DNA of 59,288 nt from Lachnospiraceae bacterium (GTDB lineage Bacteria; Bacillota; Clostridia; Lachnospirales; Lachnospiraceae): NCBI GenBank assembly GCA_016283275.1, contig JAEEMP010000119.1:1-59288 (forward strand), in the 5' to 3' direction. The translations under genes were made by a program, and so were the position numbers. Below are positions 26,512 through 36,422 of the stretch, piece after piece. The notes under the pieces are model-generated. The model had not been told where the DNA came from. It was given only the letters and a program-made list of their open reading frames with translations, and searched no databases. Positions within the stretch are counted from its first letter, which is position 1; the number at the start of each line of letters is the position of its first letter.

Positions 26512-29500
26512 TTATTTTATTGAGAAATATATCTCTTTTTCGAGATAGTACATTACGGGATCGCCATCCGTTTCTACGATCACGTCGGCCGAAACGATCA
26601 GCTTATAGTTACCTCTCTCGATCGGAAGCTTCTCCTTGGAGTCGAACGGTTTTCCGTAAGTCGTAGTCCCGACTGTATGGAAGGTCAGTTTCGAATAGTC
26701 GATAAATGAAGGATCATTTGTCACAAATCCGTGAAGATTGAGCTCTACCGGCTTTCCGTCATAGACCTTATCTTCCACCATTATACTCTCTATCGTGAGC
26801 TCTTCGAATCCTTCATGAGAATCTCTGTAGCCTCTGTTCCAGATGCCTTCAAAGTCATTTTCCGCATCACCCTTCTTTACCATAAAGGTGTCGTAAAGTG
26901 TAGCATCCTTTGTTGTGGTGTTATATACATACGAATCGTAGATAAGCGTATCTCCGTCAATCTGGATCGCTCCGAACATGGGCTGTCCCTGAAGCTGTAT
27001 CGAGGTTCCGTTACGTGTAAGTTCGCCGTCGGGTCCCATGCTGAATACAGGGTTCACACCGGGATAAATGACCTTATCAAGATAAGGAGCTACCGCATAT
27101 GACTTATTTGCACAATAGTTAATGGTAACATAGTGTGTGCCGTTGGGCTCGAGGTTTGTAATATCTCTTACCTGACCGTTAAACTCATACTTCGGATGAT
27201 CTTCGTCTCTTCCGTCGTATACGACACCGTTCAGCCAGCAGGGCTTATGTCCGCTGTAATAGTTGCCGTCAAAATCCGTACCGTAGAAGTAGGATCTTGA
27301 ACGTGTATAAACGTGATCGTGTCCCTGAAGCACAAGATCGACCTCGTATTCCGCAAAGAGCGGAGGAAGGATATCTCTTAACCAGTCGACCTCTCCGTCA
27401 TTGGTATGATTACCCGTTGACATGAGACCTTTGTGCAGCTGAACGATCTTCCACTTCTTGTCCTTGTACTTCTCAAGTTGTCCCTTAAGCCAGTTATACT
27501 GCGAAGTAAAGTCGATCTCGTTGTTGGTATCGTTTGTGTTGAGGTTGATCATTACAATGTCGTCGCCATACTCAAAGGTATAGCAGCCACCGGTCTTTTC
27601 ATCGATGGTACCGTCGGTGATGATCTTACCCGTATCGGGATGCTTATCTCCCTCCTTAATGTAATCCGCCCATTTAATATCAAATCTGTCCGTAAAGGAA
27701 TACGGCCATTCATCATGATTTCCCGAGCTGGGCATTATAACTGTGTTAAGAAGGTTCTTCTTGGGCTCGCCGAGTCCCCAGTTCCACTGCATCATGTTAA
27801 GATGTGCATGCGAATCATTTGTAAGGTCGCCCGTAAATGCCACAAAGCTGCTGTCGGGGAACATCTTATAACCGCACTCAAGTACCTTTGCCCATCTGGT
27901 ATAACCCGACTGGTTTCCTTCCTGACAGTCCGTAAGATGCAGGAATGTCAGTTTTTCCGTTTCGGCTTCCTCGATCTTGAATGAACCTGTATCGCAAAAA
28001 CCGGTGTCTTTATTGCCCACTCTGAAGTACCAGAACGATCCGGGTTCAAGGTTTTCGATGTGAACCTTATACATATGCCATACGTCACCGCTTACATCCG
28101 TTCTGTCCGTGCCTTTTACGGCGGGAACGGTGATCACGTCAGTGCTGTCCCAGTTCACATCTTCCTTTGCCGTGGAGGCGTCAGCCTTTACATACTGAAG
28201 GATCTGGTCGTTATCGATATGGGCGTATGTAGCCCACGCAAATCCTCTTGAATATATGCCGTCATAATAACTTACGGCAACACCCTGCGGGCAGTCCTCC
28301 TCATTGTAGGTAAATGAGTTTATGAACTTCTTCCATTCCGCACCGTCATAGATATGCATTCCTTGGAGCTTTGAAACGCTTCCGTCGGGACCCACATTTG
28401 CTTTGAATCTCACATACTTGGGTGCTGTCGTAGCAAACTTTCCGTCCTTGTCCGCGGGAAGTTCATAGTAAACGTAATCGCCGGCTTTCTTTGCCGAAGA
28501 GAAGGCAATGTGTCCTGCCGAACCGTCTTCATAACCTATGATAGCTTCGAATTCTTTTATTGTGTCATAATCAAGGCCTTCCCATTTAAGGGCAAACACG
28601 TCGCCCGGGTTGTAAGAAAAGCCGTCATTGTAGGTAAATTCACCGTATAAACGGATCTTTCCGTCCTTTTCGGATCCTTTTGAAGTAACTGTTGCAAAAC
28701 CGCCTTCTTTTACGTCCGCCACATCACAGTAATTGCCTCTTACATTCGTAAAGAGTGCCTTTTCTGTGGGCATAAAATCGGGATCCTGAGAATTGCAGAT
28801 CCAGATCCTGTTGATCACGAATTCTCTGTCAAGCTTACCTGCATCGCCTACAAGCGAAACATTATGTGCTTCTTCCGAATCGCAATATAAGTAAAGTCCG
28901 GTAACGGGCATCTCAACCGTCTTGGATTTATTATCCTTCTTAAGGTTGATCTTAAGTATCTGCTTGTCATCCGTATCAAAGTCGGTATGGCTTCTGTACC
29001 AGATATTACCGCCGTCCGCATCGTTCTTGTTGGCCAGGATAGCCATGGTCATAGCGCGTGCGGGTATAAGTTCGATCCTGAGCTGATCGTATGTATCGTA
29101 ATCGTCATTAACGATATCCACATTGATGTGCGACCAGTTTGCCTTAGCTTCACGCTGATATTTAACAGTGATCGAACCGTCTGCGTTATCCGTAAACGTA
29201 TAGCCGCTTGAAGCAGCCTTGTTGATCTTTGCAAAATGTCCTGTAACAACAGGTTCTTCAATAGTTTTAAGATATTCTTCAAACTGCCCGGCATCATATA
29301 TATGCATGCCTTTGAACTTCAAGGCAATGTCCTCTGCCGAGGTATTCATTTTAAATCTTACATATACGGGTTTCTTTTCACTAAAACATCCTGCGGTGTC
29401 TTCCGGCAGAGTAAAGTATGCATATGAGCCTTTTACAGCCATATTGTTAAGCGTTATATACTCTCCTCCGGATAATCCGTAACCGATGAGCACCTGTGAA

Positions 29501-31146
29501 AATGCGCTCTTGATATCCTCGATGCCTTCATACTCAAAGGCAAATACATCCTTGGAAGAATATGCATATTCTCCGCCGATGCCTTCAAAACGTCCGAAGA
29601 TCCTGGGCTGCTGACCCGCTGCATATCCGACGGTACCAAAACCTCCCTCCGAAACATCGGTAAGGGTTGTATAGCGTTCTCCGTCTATTGTTGTAAACTT
29701 AACTTTATCCGAAAGAACGAAATCGGGATCGTCCTTATCGCAAAGCCATACTTTGTGGATGGTGAAAGATCTCTCACCCAAAGCTCCCAAAGTTGCATCG
29801 CAGTACAGTTTTATCTTATCGACATTAGCGGTAAGATCGACTTTAACGACCTGTCTGCCCGACTTGGGAAGCGTGCTGTGACTTCTGAAACATATGCTTT
29901 CCGTTCCGTCATAAACACCTAAAGTCATGTCGTCTCCGGCGGGTGTTATATCTATACGGAGCTGATCAGCCTTTGTGATATCACAGTCTGTTAAACCGAG
30001 TTTGACTGTATGCCACCATCCGTCACCGGATACATTATTGTATGTGAATGTAACTTCCTCGCCGTTTACCGAAGCAGTATAGCCCGACGAAGTCTCGGAA
30101 ACGTTTACCTTAACGGAAGGGTCTCCCGAAGGTTCTTCGGGCTCCTCTGTCGAAGAGTTCCCTGCAAGCTTGATATCATTTATTATAAGCTGTCTGTTCT
30201 CACCGAGAACATATCCGTCCGGAAGGCTGTCGCCCCATACATTGGGATCGATCCAGAAATAGAGACCCGTAATATCATCCGTAAGGTCATACTCAAGCGT
30301 CTGTCTTTCAGCGCTTAATCTTTCCTTTGCCCAGTGATCCCTTAATTTCTTATCTCCGTCCGCCGTTACAACATAAACTCCCAGTACGATATCATCGGAG
30401 GGCGTTAAATCTATCACAAGTTTTCCATACTTTGAGACATCGCTTCCCGTAACCGAGAAATCAAGTCTGTTCCAACTGCCTTTTTTGTAATCTGCGCTCC
30501 AGCCGCCATCGCCGTTTTCCTCAAATGTGCCGCCGTCCATTGAGACAGCTGCAAACACGGGAGACTCGGATACCGAAGGTTCTTCCGGCTGAGGTGTGGG
30601 ATCGGTCGTACCGTTTTCGGATTCTCTTGAGATCGAAATGCCGTAAAATCCGATGGTATTTCCCGACTGACAGTTATTATTTTTGAAACGTACATACGCA
30701 GGCTGTATCTCACCCGTAAAAATACTTGTCTCGGGGAGCACAAAAGCAGCCTTTTCTTTATCGTTTTCTATAGTACCGAGCTTAATGTAATTGCTTGATG
30801 TATCTTTGCACAGCAATACTTCCGTTCCGCTTAATGCGGTCGTGTAGTTTATTTCCAGTACATCTCCTGCCCGGTATGTATAATCGGAAAGATTGCCTCT
30901 TAATCTGAGTTTCCCGTTATTAGTGCACGAAAACTGAGTGTTATCCGGCTCCGTATTGGTTGCATACCAATCTTCATAAGTTGACTCGAACGAATATCCC
31001 GTGACGGAAGCCACAACTTCCGTCTTGTTTGCGTCTGTGGCTCCGTCCGCATAAGAAACGGTACCCGGGATAAGTCCCAATACCATACCCAGGGAGAGGA
31101 CGAAGGCAAGTATAGAGTTTTTTATTCTTGATAATTTCTTATTCAT
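26512..31146 (-). CDS. Giant secreted metallophosphoesterase (purple-acid-phosphatase-like) with repeated beta-sandwich modules
   Basis: 1544 residues with a signal peptide (about 1-32). The N-terminal two-thirds alternates two repeated module types: one with GDVFA, YVRF and GMHIYD motifs, the other with YDQLRIELIPA and WICNSQDPDF motifs, about three of each, probably carbohydrate- or surface-binding. A fibronectin-like segment as found before purple acid phosphatases follows (GVAVSYYDGIYSRGFAW). The phosphoesterase core has HLTDCQEG, FTGDLTND, SSGNHDE, QLHKG and QGHDHVYTRS, the metal ligands of the calcineurin-like family. A C-terminal MBG-like beta-domain ends the protein, with no membrane anchor. 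Its start overlaps the DUF4832-like gene by 8 bases. It may remove phosphate from the glycan or from teichoic-acid-like or nucleotide substrates. Confidence 0.87.
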   Translation of the reverse strand: MNKKLSRIKNSILAFVLSLGMVLGLIPGTVSYADGATDANKTEVVASVTGYSFESTYEDWYATNTEPDNTQFSCTNNGKLRLRGNLSDYTYRAGDVLEINYTTALSGTEVLLCKDTSSNYIKLGTIENDKEKAAFVLPETSIFTGEIQPAYVRFKNNNCQSGNTIGFYGISISRESENGTTDPTPQPEEPSVSESPVFAAVSMDGGTFEENGDGGWSADYKKGSWNRLDFSVTGSDVSKYGKLVIDLTPSDDIVLGVYVVTADGDKKLRDHWAKERLSAERQTLEYDLTDDITGLYFWIDPNVWGDSLPDGYVLGENRQLIINDIKLAGNSSTEEPEEPSGDPSVKVNVSETSSGYTASVNGEEVTFTYNNVSGDGWWHTVKLGLTDCDITKADQLRIDITPAGDDMTLGVYDGTESICFRSHSTLPKSGRQVVKVDLTANVDKIKLYCDATLGALGERSFTIHKVWLCDKDDPDFVLSDKVKFTTIDGERYTTLTDVSEGGFGTVGYAAGQQPRIFGRFEGIGGEYAYSSKDVFAFEYEGIEDIKSAFSQVLIGYGLSGGEYITLNNMAVKGSYAYFTLPEDTAGCFSEKKPVYVRFKMNTSAEDIALKFKGMHIYDAGQFEEYLKTIEEPVVTGHFAKINKAASSGYTFTDNADGSITVKYQREAKANWSHINVDIVNDDYDTYDQLRIELIPARAMTMAILANKNDADGGNIWYRSHTDFDTDDKQILKINLKKDNKSKTVEMPVTGLYLYCDSEEAHNVSLVGDAGKLDREFVINRIWICNSQDPDFMPTEKALFTNVRGNYCDVADVKEGGFATVTSKGSEKDGKIRLYGEFTYNDGFSYNPGDVFALKWEGLDYDTIKEFEAIIGYEDGSAGHIAFSSAKKAGDYVYYELPADKDGKFATTAPKYVRFKANVGPDGSVSKLQGMHIYDGAEWKKFINSFTYNEEDCPQGVAVSYYDGIYSRGFAWATYAHIDNDQILQYVKADASTAKEDVNWDSTDVITVPAVKGTDRTDVSGDVWHMYKVHIENLEPGSFWYFRVGNKDTGFCDTGSFKIEEAETEKLTFLHLTDCQEGNQSGYTRWAKVLECGYKMFPDSSFVAFTGDLTNDSHAHLNMMQWNWGLGEPKKNLLNTVIMPSSGNHDEWPYSFTDRFDIKWADYIKEGDKHPDTGKIITDGTIDEKTGGCYTFEYGDDIVMINLNTNDTNNEIDFTSQYNWLKGQLEKYKDKKWKIVQLHKGLMSTGNHTNDGEVDWLRDILPPLFAEYEVDLVLQGHDHVYTRSRSYFYGTDFDGNYYSGHKPCWLNGVVYDGRDEDHPKYEFNGQVRDITNLEPNGTHYVTINYCANKSYAVAPYLDKVIYPGVNPVFSMGPDGELTRNGTSIQLQGQPMFGAIQIDGDTLIYDSYVYNTTTKDATLYDTFMVKKGDAENDFEGIWNRGYRDSHEGFEELTIESIMVEDKVYDGKPVELNLHGFVTNDPSFIDYSKLTFHTVGTTTYGKPFDSKEKLPIERGNYKLIVSADVIVETDGDPVMYYLEKEIYFSIK

Positions 31147-34100
31147 TTTCCTGTCCTCCCTTTCTTATCATTTTTCTGTATATCACATATCCTGCAGCTG
31201 CAAGGACTAAGATCATGACTGTGATGGCCACTGCCGGATGAGCCATGATCGCTGCGATCAGGCCGGTATTGGCCGTATTTGTAACAACTGCGGCATCTCC
31301 TTCGCCGGTTTCTTCGTCATTTCCTCCGATTCCGTCTGCAAGAGCCGTCTCACCGTTTTCGATCACAGTCTGCTCATTTTGTTTTCCTGTTTCTGTATTT
31401 TCTACAGTTTCTCCGGCGTTCTCATTCTCTCCGGCGTTTGCATTATTATCAGCCGGATTACCCTGATTATTGCCGCCCTGACTATTAGCTGTGCCGTTTC
31501 CGGGCACTGCAGGCGTTACGGGTGTGGTTACGCCCGAAGCCGAATCCGAAGCTGTTGCGCCTGCACCGGCTCCGGCAGCTGCGCCGCCGCCGACATCGGG
31601 TGTTTGAGGCTTGGGATCGTCTTTACCGCTTCCCGTGGAAGTTAATGATATCTTGTATAAAGGATATCGAAGATCATCTCTTCCGCCTCTGACTGCCAGA
31701 CGTATAGCGGGTTCTTTTGTTTCTCTGTTCGCGATGGCGATCGCAAGAGTGTATTCTCCGGAGGGAACCGAATTTGATACATTCAGCTGTGTATTGACCT
31801 GAGTACGGCCCGGCATCCAGTTTTTGATCCCGCCCGCAACAGTATCTTTATAAACAACTTTTCCCGAACCGTCTATTAAAGAGAACTCTATCGGCCAGTC
31901 ATAATAGAACGGAGCAACACCTTCATTGTTGACCACAAAGCTTACAGGAGTATCCTGTCCGGCGGTCACATTGCTTAATATCTGTACTTTTTCAAGCGCA
32001 AAGTTATATCCCATTGCCTTTTGTGCGGCAAGGATATTTGCTTCATTGACCACTGCAAATATCTCATCGCTCTCCATATTGCAGGGCGAGCAGGGGCCAA
32101 GCCACGAAACGTGGGTATATCTGATCTCGTTGATCGTCTCAACGATCTTGTCATTGTTAAGGTGACGTGTGGGATCTCCGTCCGAGAACTCACCGCCCGA
32201 ATAATTGTACTTCCAGAAATCGGGCATTCTGGATGCAGCCACTTCCTCGGCCGATGCGTGAGGCATATCAACATCACCGTCATTGATATAACTTAAGAAT
32301 GTTGCCGTGCCCTGTCCGTCCAGATAACCTGCACCGAAAATATCGTTAAACAGTCCGAACTTATGTGTTACCGCATAAGGATACGGTTTTCTTAAGCCGA
32401 GCTTTACGTTATGGAAATACTTCGTATAACTTTCCATGTATCTGTCACATGTGGAAGGATCCGGGAATTCACCCGTTCCCTCGGGCCATGTATGCATCTC
32501 TGCCCAGTGTCCGAGACTTCCTATCTGCACAAATGCTGTCATTTCATTGTCATCGAAGTCTTTCGCAAGCTGTTCGATCACTTTGTCGTGATAGCCTATA
32601 AGAAGTTCCGAATTATAGTTGGGCGAAAATCCTGCTCCGCCGAGATTTGCATAATCAACATAGAATGTTCCGGGGTTTTTGATGTTTTTCTTGTTTGTCT
32701 CTTCAACAAGTTCATCATAAAGCCATTTCGGGATATCCATTCTTTGGCTTTCACCGTCGGGCAATCCTTCGGGATTATCCATTACGAATCTTAAGTTTAT
32801 ACGAACGCCGTGAGCTTTCCAGAAATCAAGGTTATACTTTCTCTTGATGCCTTCAAAATCATACTGTCCCTTGACAGGTTCGTATTCGCTCCATCTTACC
32901 GCAAGATAAACAGCGCTTCTGTCAAACATCAGATTGCCGTATTCATATCTGTAGGACGATGTTTTTTCAATTTCCTGATCCGTAAACTCTCCGGCCCAGC
33001 CTACCCAACCCTTGTAAGGGTTGCCAAAGGATGCAAAATCTTCTGTGGGATAGTAATATCCTGCTTCTCTGGCAAATTCAAACTTTGCGCTTACCGACAT
33101 AAGACCGTCCGCAGGGATCGCATGTGTTCCGTCCACACCTCTCCATCCGATCTCGATCTTTTCGGGATTTCCTATATCTTCAAGATAAAGCTGCATTTCG
33201 ATCGAATCATGATAATAATTCATCCAGACATCGACTGCATTCTCTTCATCGATAGTGTTGTCCGCAACTACCGGGAAAAGCTTTGCATCTCTTACGATGT
33301 AATCGATCTTTCTGTATGTGGAGAAATCATAACCCGTTTCTTTTCCCGTGCTTATGTAATATACGTTGACCGTATTAAGCGTTCCCTCTTCGCTTGTGAC
33401 AAGTGTGTAGAGACGATCCTGACTCCTTGTAACCTCAAGATTATAAAGGGATTCTTCGCTTGTGTTCGCCGATTTCTTTGATATGGTATCCCAATCCGCA
33501 AAACTTTCGTCATTTACGGAGATCTTAACACCCACGTTGTATTTGGGAACCAATGCAAATGAAACCTGATCGGCTGCCGTTCCCGGCAAAGTTCCGGTCT
33601 GAAGATCCGGAGCGGATTTATCGACTGCGATATAAAGGTCGCTTGCAACGCTTCCGAGCACCGATTCCATTACATTTATGGGAATGCACCACTCTGCGGT
33701 CACATAAGAACCGTCATCGGATATAACATATTTTTTATATTCAAAACCGTTAAACTCATCACCGATCTTCGACCAGCCTGAAGTTGTACCGCTGAAGAAC
33801 TCAACGTTCTTTACTCCGTTGTCGAAATCATCGGGATCGGTCGTGTTGGACTTCCAGTCCTGAATAAGGAAATCCGCACCGCTTATCTTGATCTTGGGAT
33901 GCTGATATCCTGTTTTGGGATCATCATCGGCATTTACAAGGAAATTGGTGGAAACGGCATAAGAAGTACTCCAGTCTCCCGCTTCGATCCTTGCCATTGC
34001 ATAAAGATGATCTGCATCTCTGAAAGCATAAAGATCGCCCACTGCGCCGCTTCCTGCGCAGATAGGATTTAAGCCTGCTTTAACCCAGTCTTCGTCATTT

Positions 34101-35542
34101 CCGTCAAAATTGATCTCGGGTGCTTTTGTCATGTCGGGAGTTGTGATGCTGTACATCTCTCTTCCCACATTCGGAAGATATCCAAGCTCGCCGTTATTGT
34201 CGTCCATAACGCCGACCCAAAACTCGCCTTCACTCTTGTCGAGTGAGGAAAGAGATACTTTTATCTCTGCGGACAGACCGGTCTTGTATACATCGGCTGT
34301 TCCTATGCTTACCCACGAATCGTTTTCGAACTTGTATAAAGTTCCGTCATTTACGGAAACTTTGTAACCTACCGCATCGGCCTCATCCCAGACATCGGTC
34401 ATATCCTCGCCGTCTTTGTCTGTTGATATAAAGAACTCGGCTTCATCCGAAAGTTCTTCCGCAGATGCATAAGCATAGAGATCGTAACCGTCTGTGACTG
34501 CTTTAAGTTCGATCAGATTGGGCTTTGAGTTTGCTGAATTGTGATCGACCGCAAACCACTCTCCTTCTCTTCCGGAGAAGATCGATTCGCTGATCGCCGT
34601 CGTTGAAGCGGCTTTACTTACTTCAACGGAAAATACCTTCTTTTCCGAGCGTATGTCACTTGAACATTTTACATACAGATTGTAGGTTCCCGGAGAAAGA
34701 AGTTTATCTTTTACAATGAGTCTGTTTCCGTCAATGATAAATCTTCCGTTGTCTTTTCCGTAAAGAACCGATGCGGCAAAGCTGTATCTGTACTGTCCGT
34801 TACCGCCTTTTGCATCAAAAAAGCCAACCGTGCCGCCGGGCATGGTCTCTTCGGAAATAGCATGAAGTTCACCGTTTGCATTGAAAGTAAAACTGCTGAT
34901 AGGCTCTGCGTCCGAAGGCTGATAAGCTTCTTCGGCCGAAGGCGCTTTGATAAGCTGAACCTCTCCTGCCGGATAAGCGCAGAGAATTGTCCAGTCTTTT
35001 TTTGAACATGCGATCTTGACCCTGATGTCATCCTTAACTACAGAGCCGTTTTTCTCAAGAGACGAAAAAGGGAACTTATACTCTGCGAAAGTATTATCCG
35101 CAGTCTTAAAGTATTCCTTCGGCTGAGATCCGCCCCAGCCCCAGGCTCCGCCTTCGCCCGTGTAATAATATAGGTCTGTACCCTGGAACATGTAATCGAT
35201 ACCCGCATTGCAGTATCCGTTTGTATGATCACCGTCCGAATCGATATAGAACTGATCCGCACCGTAATTGTCCAGCGTAGCCAGATCTCTCATGATATAA
35301 AGAGCATCATCCGTTACAAATGCAGCAGCCTGTGAGAAGCCGTCTTCATCGACCACGTACTTGCGCACATAGTCCCAGTCGGTCGCATCTCCGTCCAAAG
35401 TGATCTGAATGTCGCTCTGTCCGGCCGCATCTGCATGCAAAGTTCCCGGCATAAGGCATAAAACCACTGCCAATGCAAGAACCGTTGATAAAGCTCTGTT
35501 CCAAAACCGGTTCAGTTTCCGGTTAAAGTTTCGCTTTTGCAC
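31139..35542 (-). CDS. Giant secreted DUF4832-like protein, membrane anchored (paralogue)
   Basis: 1467 residues starting at a GTG with AGGAGGG about 11 bases upstream. Signal peptide (about 1-40); CBM9-like segments (about 45-200, 320-470, 475-665, 670-820) with a cadherin-like insert at 215-310; a barrel-like region (about 840-1175) with NPYKGWVGWAGE, VRWSEYEPVKGQYDF, RFVMDNPEG, VQIGSLGHWAEMHTWP and SGGEF; a beta-domain; then a Gly/Ala/Asn-rich linker and a C-terminal membrane helix (1428-1456) before KMIRKGG. It is clearly related to the 17698-21405 protein, but Gln1006 replaces the Glu at the matching place (E880 there); E1015 and E1118 are kept. It is co-transcribed with a permease pair and the phosphoesterase. 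Confidence 0.86.
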   Translation of the reverse strand: MQKRNFNRKLNRFWNRALSTVLALAVVLCLMPGTLHADAAGQSDIQITLDGDATDWDYVRKYVVDEDGFSQAAAFVTDDALYIMRDLATLDNYGADQFYIDSDGDHTNGYCNAGIDYMFQGTDLYYYTGEGGAWGWGGSQPKEYFKTADNTFAEYKFPFSSLEKNGSVVKDDIRVKIACSKKDWTILCAYPAGEVQLIKAPSAEEAYQPSDAEPISSFTFNANGELHAISEETMPGGTVGFFDAKGGNGQYRYSFAASVLYGKDNGRFIIDGNRLIVKDKLLSPGTYNLYVKCSSDIRSEKKVFSVEVSKAASTTAISESIFSGREGEWFAVDHNSANSKPNLIELKAVTDGYDLYAYASAEELSDEAEFFISTDKDGEDMTDVWDEADAVGYKVSVNDGTLYKFENDSWVSIGTADVYKTGLSAEIKVSLSSLDKSEGEFWVGVMDDNNGELGYLPNVGREMYSITTPDMTKAPEINFDGNDEDWVKAGLNPICAGSGAVGDLYAFRDADHLYAMARIEAGDWSTSYAVSTNFLVNADDDPKTGYQHPKIKISGADFLIQDWKSNTTDPDDFDNGVKNVEFFSGTTSGWSKIGDEFNGFEYKKYVISDDGSYVTAEWCIPINVMESVLGSVASDLYIAVDKSAPDLQTGTLPGTAADQVSFALVPKYNVGVKISVNDESFADWDTISKKSANTSEESLYNLEVTRSQDRLYTLVTSEEGTLNTVNVYYISTGKETGYDFSTYRKIDYIVRDAKLFPVVADNTIDEENAVDVWMNYYHDSIEMQLYLEDIGNPEKIEIGWRGVDGTHAIPADGLMSVSAKFEFAREAGYYYPTEDFASFGNPYKGWVGWAGEFTDQEIEKTSSYRYEYGNLMFDRSAVYLAVRWSEYEPVKGQYDFEGIKRKYNLDFWKAHGVRINLRFVMDNPEGLPDGESQRMDIPKWLYDELVEETNKKNIKNPGTFYVDYANLGGAGFSPNYNSELLIGYHDKVIEQLAKDFDDNEMTAFVQIGSLGHWAEMHTWPEGTGEFPDPSTCDRYMESYTKYFHNVKLGLRKPYPYAVTHKFGLFNDIFGAGYLDGQGTATFLSYINDGDVDMPHASAEEVAASRMPDFWKYNYSGGEFSDGDPTRHLNNDKIVETINEIRYTHVSWLGPCSPCNMESDEIFAVVNEANILAAQKAMGYNFALEKVQILSNVTAGQDTPVSFVVNNEGVAPFYYDWPIEFSLIDGSGKVVYKDTVAGGIKNWMPGRTQVNTQLNVSNSVPSGEYTLAIAIANRETKEPAIRLAVRGGRDDLRYPLYKISLTSTGSGKDDPKPQTPDVGGGAAAGAGAGATASDSASGVTTPVTPAVPGNGTANSQGGNNQGNPADNNANAGENENAGETVENTETGKQNEQTVIENGETALADGIGGNDEETGEGDAAVVTNTANTGLIAAIMAHPAVAITVMILVLAAAGYVIYRKMIRKGGQENE

Positions 35543-35591
35543 TTTTTCATAACCCTCCTTCTACAAAATACAGTTTATCCTTTTATCCTTA

Positions 35592-36422
35592 TCATCCTTT
35601 GATACCGGTATGTGCCACACCCTCAATGAACTGCTTCTGGAATACGGCAAATATTATGATCAAAGGTATCACGGCCATAAGAGCACCCGCCATTACCCCG
35701 GGGAAATCGGTCACATATTGACCCTGCAGATACGAAAGTGCAGGCGCGAGCGTCATCTTTTCGGTAGAAGTATTGACTACCATCGGCCACATAAGATCAT
35801 TCCATGCAAATCTGAACGTAAGTATTCCCAAAGACACAAGTCCCGGTTTTACAAGCGGAAGCATGATCTTAAGGAATGCCTTGCCCCTGTTGCATCCGTC
35901 TATGTATGCCGCGTCTTCAAGTTCCTGCGGAAGCGATAAAAAGAACTGTCTTAACAGAAAGGTTCCCATCGCCGAAAACAGATTGGGCAGGAACAGTGCC
36001 GGGATCGTATTTAAAAGTCCGAGTCTGTTGATGATACGGTACTGTGGAAGGATAAAGAACGTTCCGGGTACCATCAGGACCGCAAGAGTTGCCGTAAACA
36101 GGATATTCTTAAAAGGGAAATTGATCCTGGCATAGGCATATCCCGACATCGCACAGAATACAAGTTGGGCCGTAACTATGATAACGGCCGAAATGATCGT
36201 ATTTAAGTATATTTTTACAAACGGAAGGCCGGTAAATACATGTTTGTAGCCTTCCCAGTTAATTTTCTCAGGAAAGATCGTCGGCGGTATGCTCAATGCT
36301 TCCGCATTTGTCTTAAATGATGTGAGTATCATCCAGATAAACGGGAAAACTGCGATCAAAACTCCGCCTATCAAAACAGCATATGTTAAAATCCGAGAAG
36401 CTTTTATCTTTTTCGTTTTCAT
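35592..36422 (-). CDS. Carbohydrate ABC transporter permease, MalG type
   Basis: About 276 residues and six membrane helices. The EAA loop reads EDAAYIDGCNRGKAFLKIML, and the C-terminus FIEGVAHTGIKG is typical of MalG-type sugar permeases. The start ATG overlaps the stop of the preceding permease (TAATG), with a GGGTGA site inside that gene, so the longer open frame is not needed. Second permease of the second glycan operon. Confidence 0.93.
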   Translation of the reverse strand: MKTKKIKASRILTYAVLIGGVLIAVFPFIWMILTSFKTNAEALSIPPTIFPEKINWEGYKHVFTGLPFVKIYLNTIISAVIIVTAQLVFCAMSGYAYARINFPFKNILFTATLAVLMVPGTFFILPQYRIINRLGLLNTIPALFLPNLFSAMGTFLLRQFFLSLPQELEDAAYIDGCNRGKAFLKIMLPLVKPGLVSLGILTFRFAWNDLMWPMVVNTSTEKMTLAPALSYLQGQYVTDFPGVMAGALMAVIPLIIIFAVFQKQFIEGVAHTGIKG

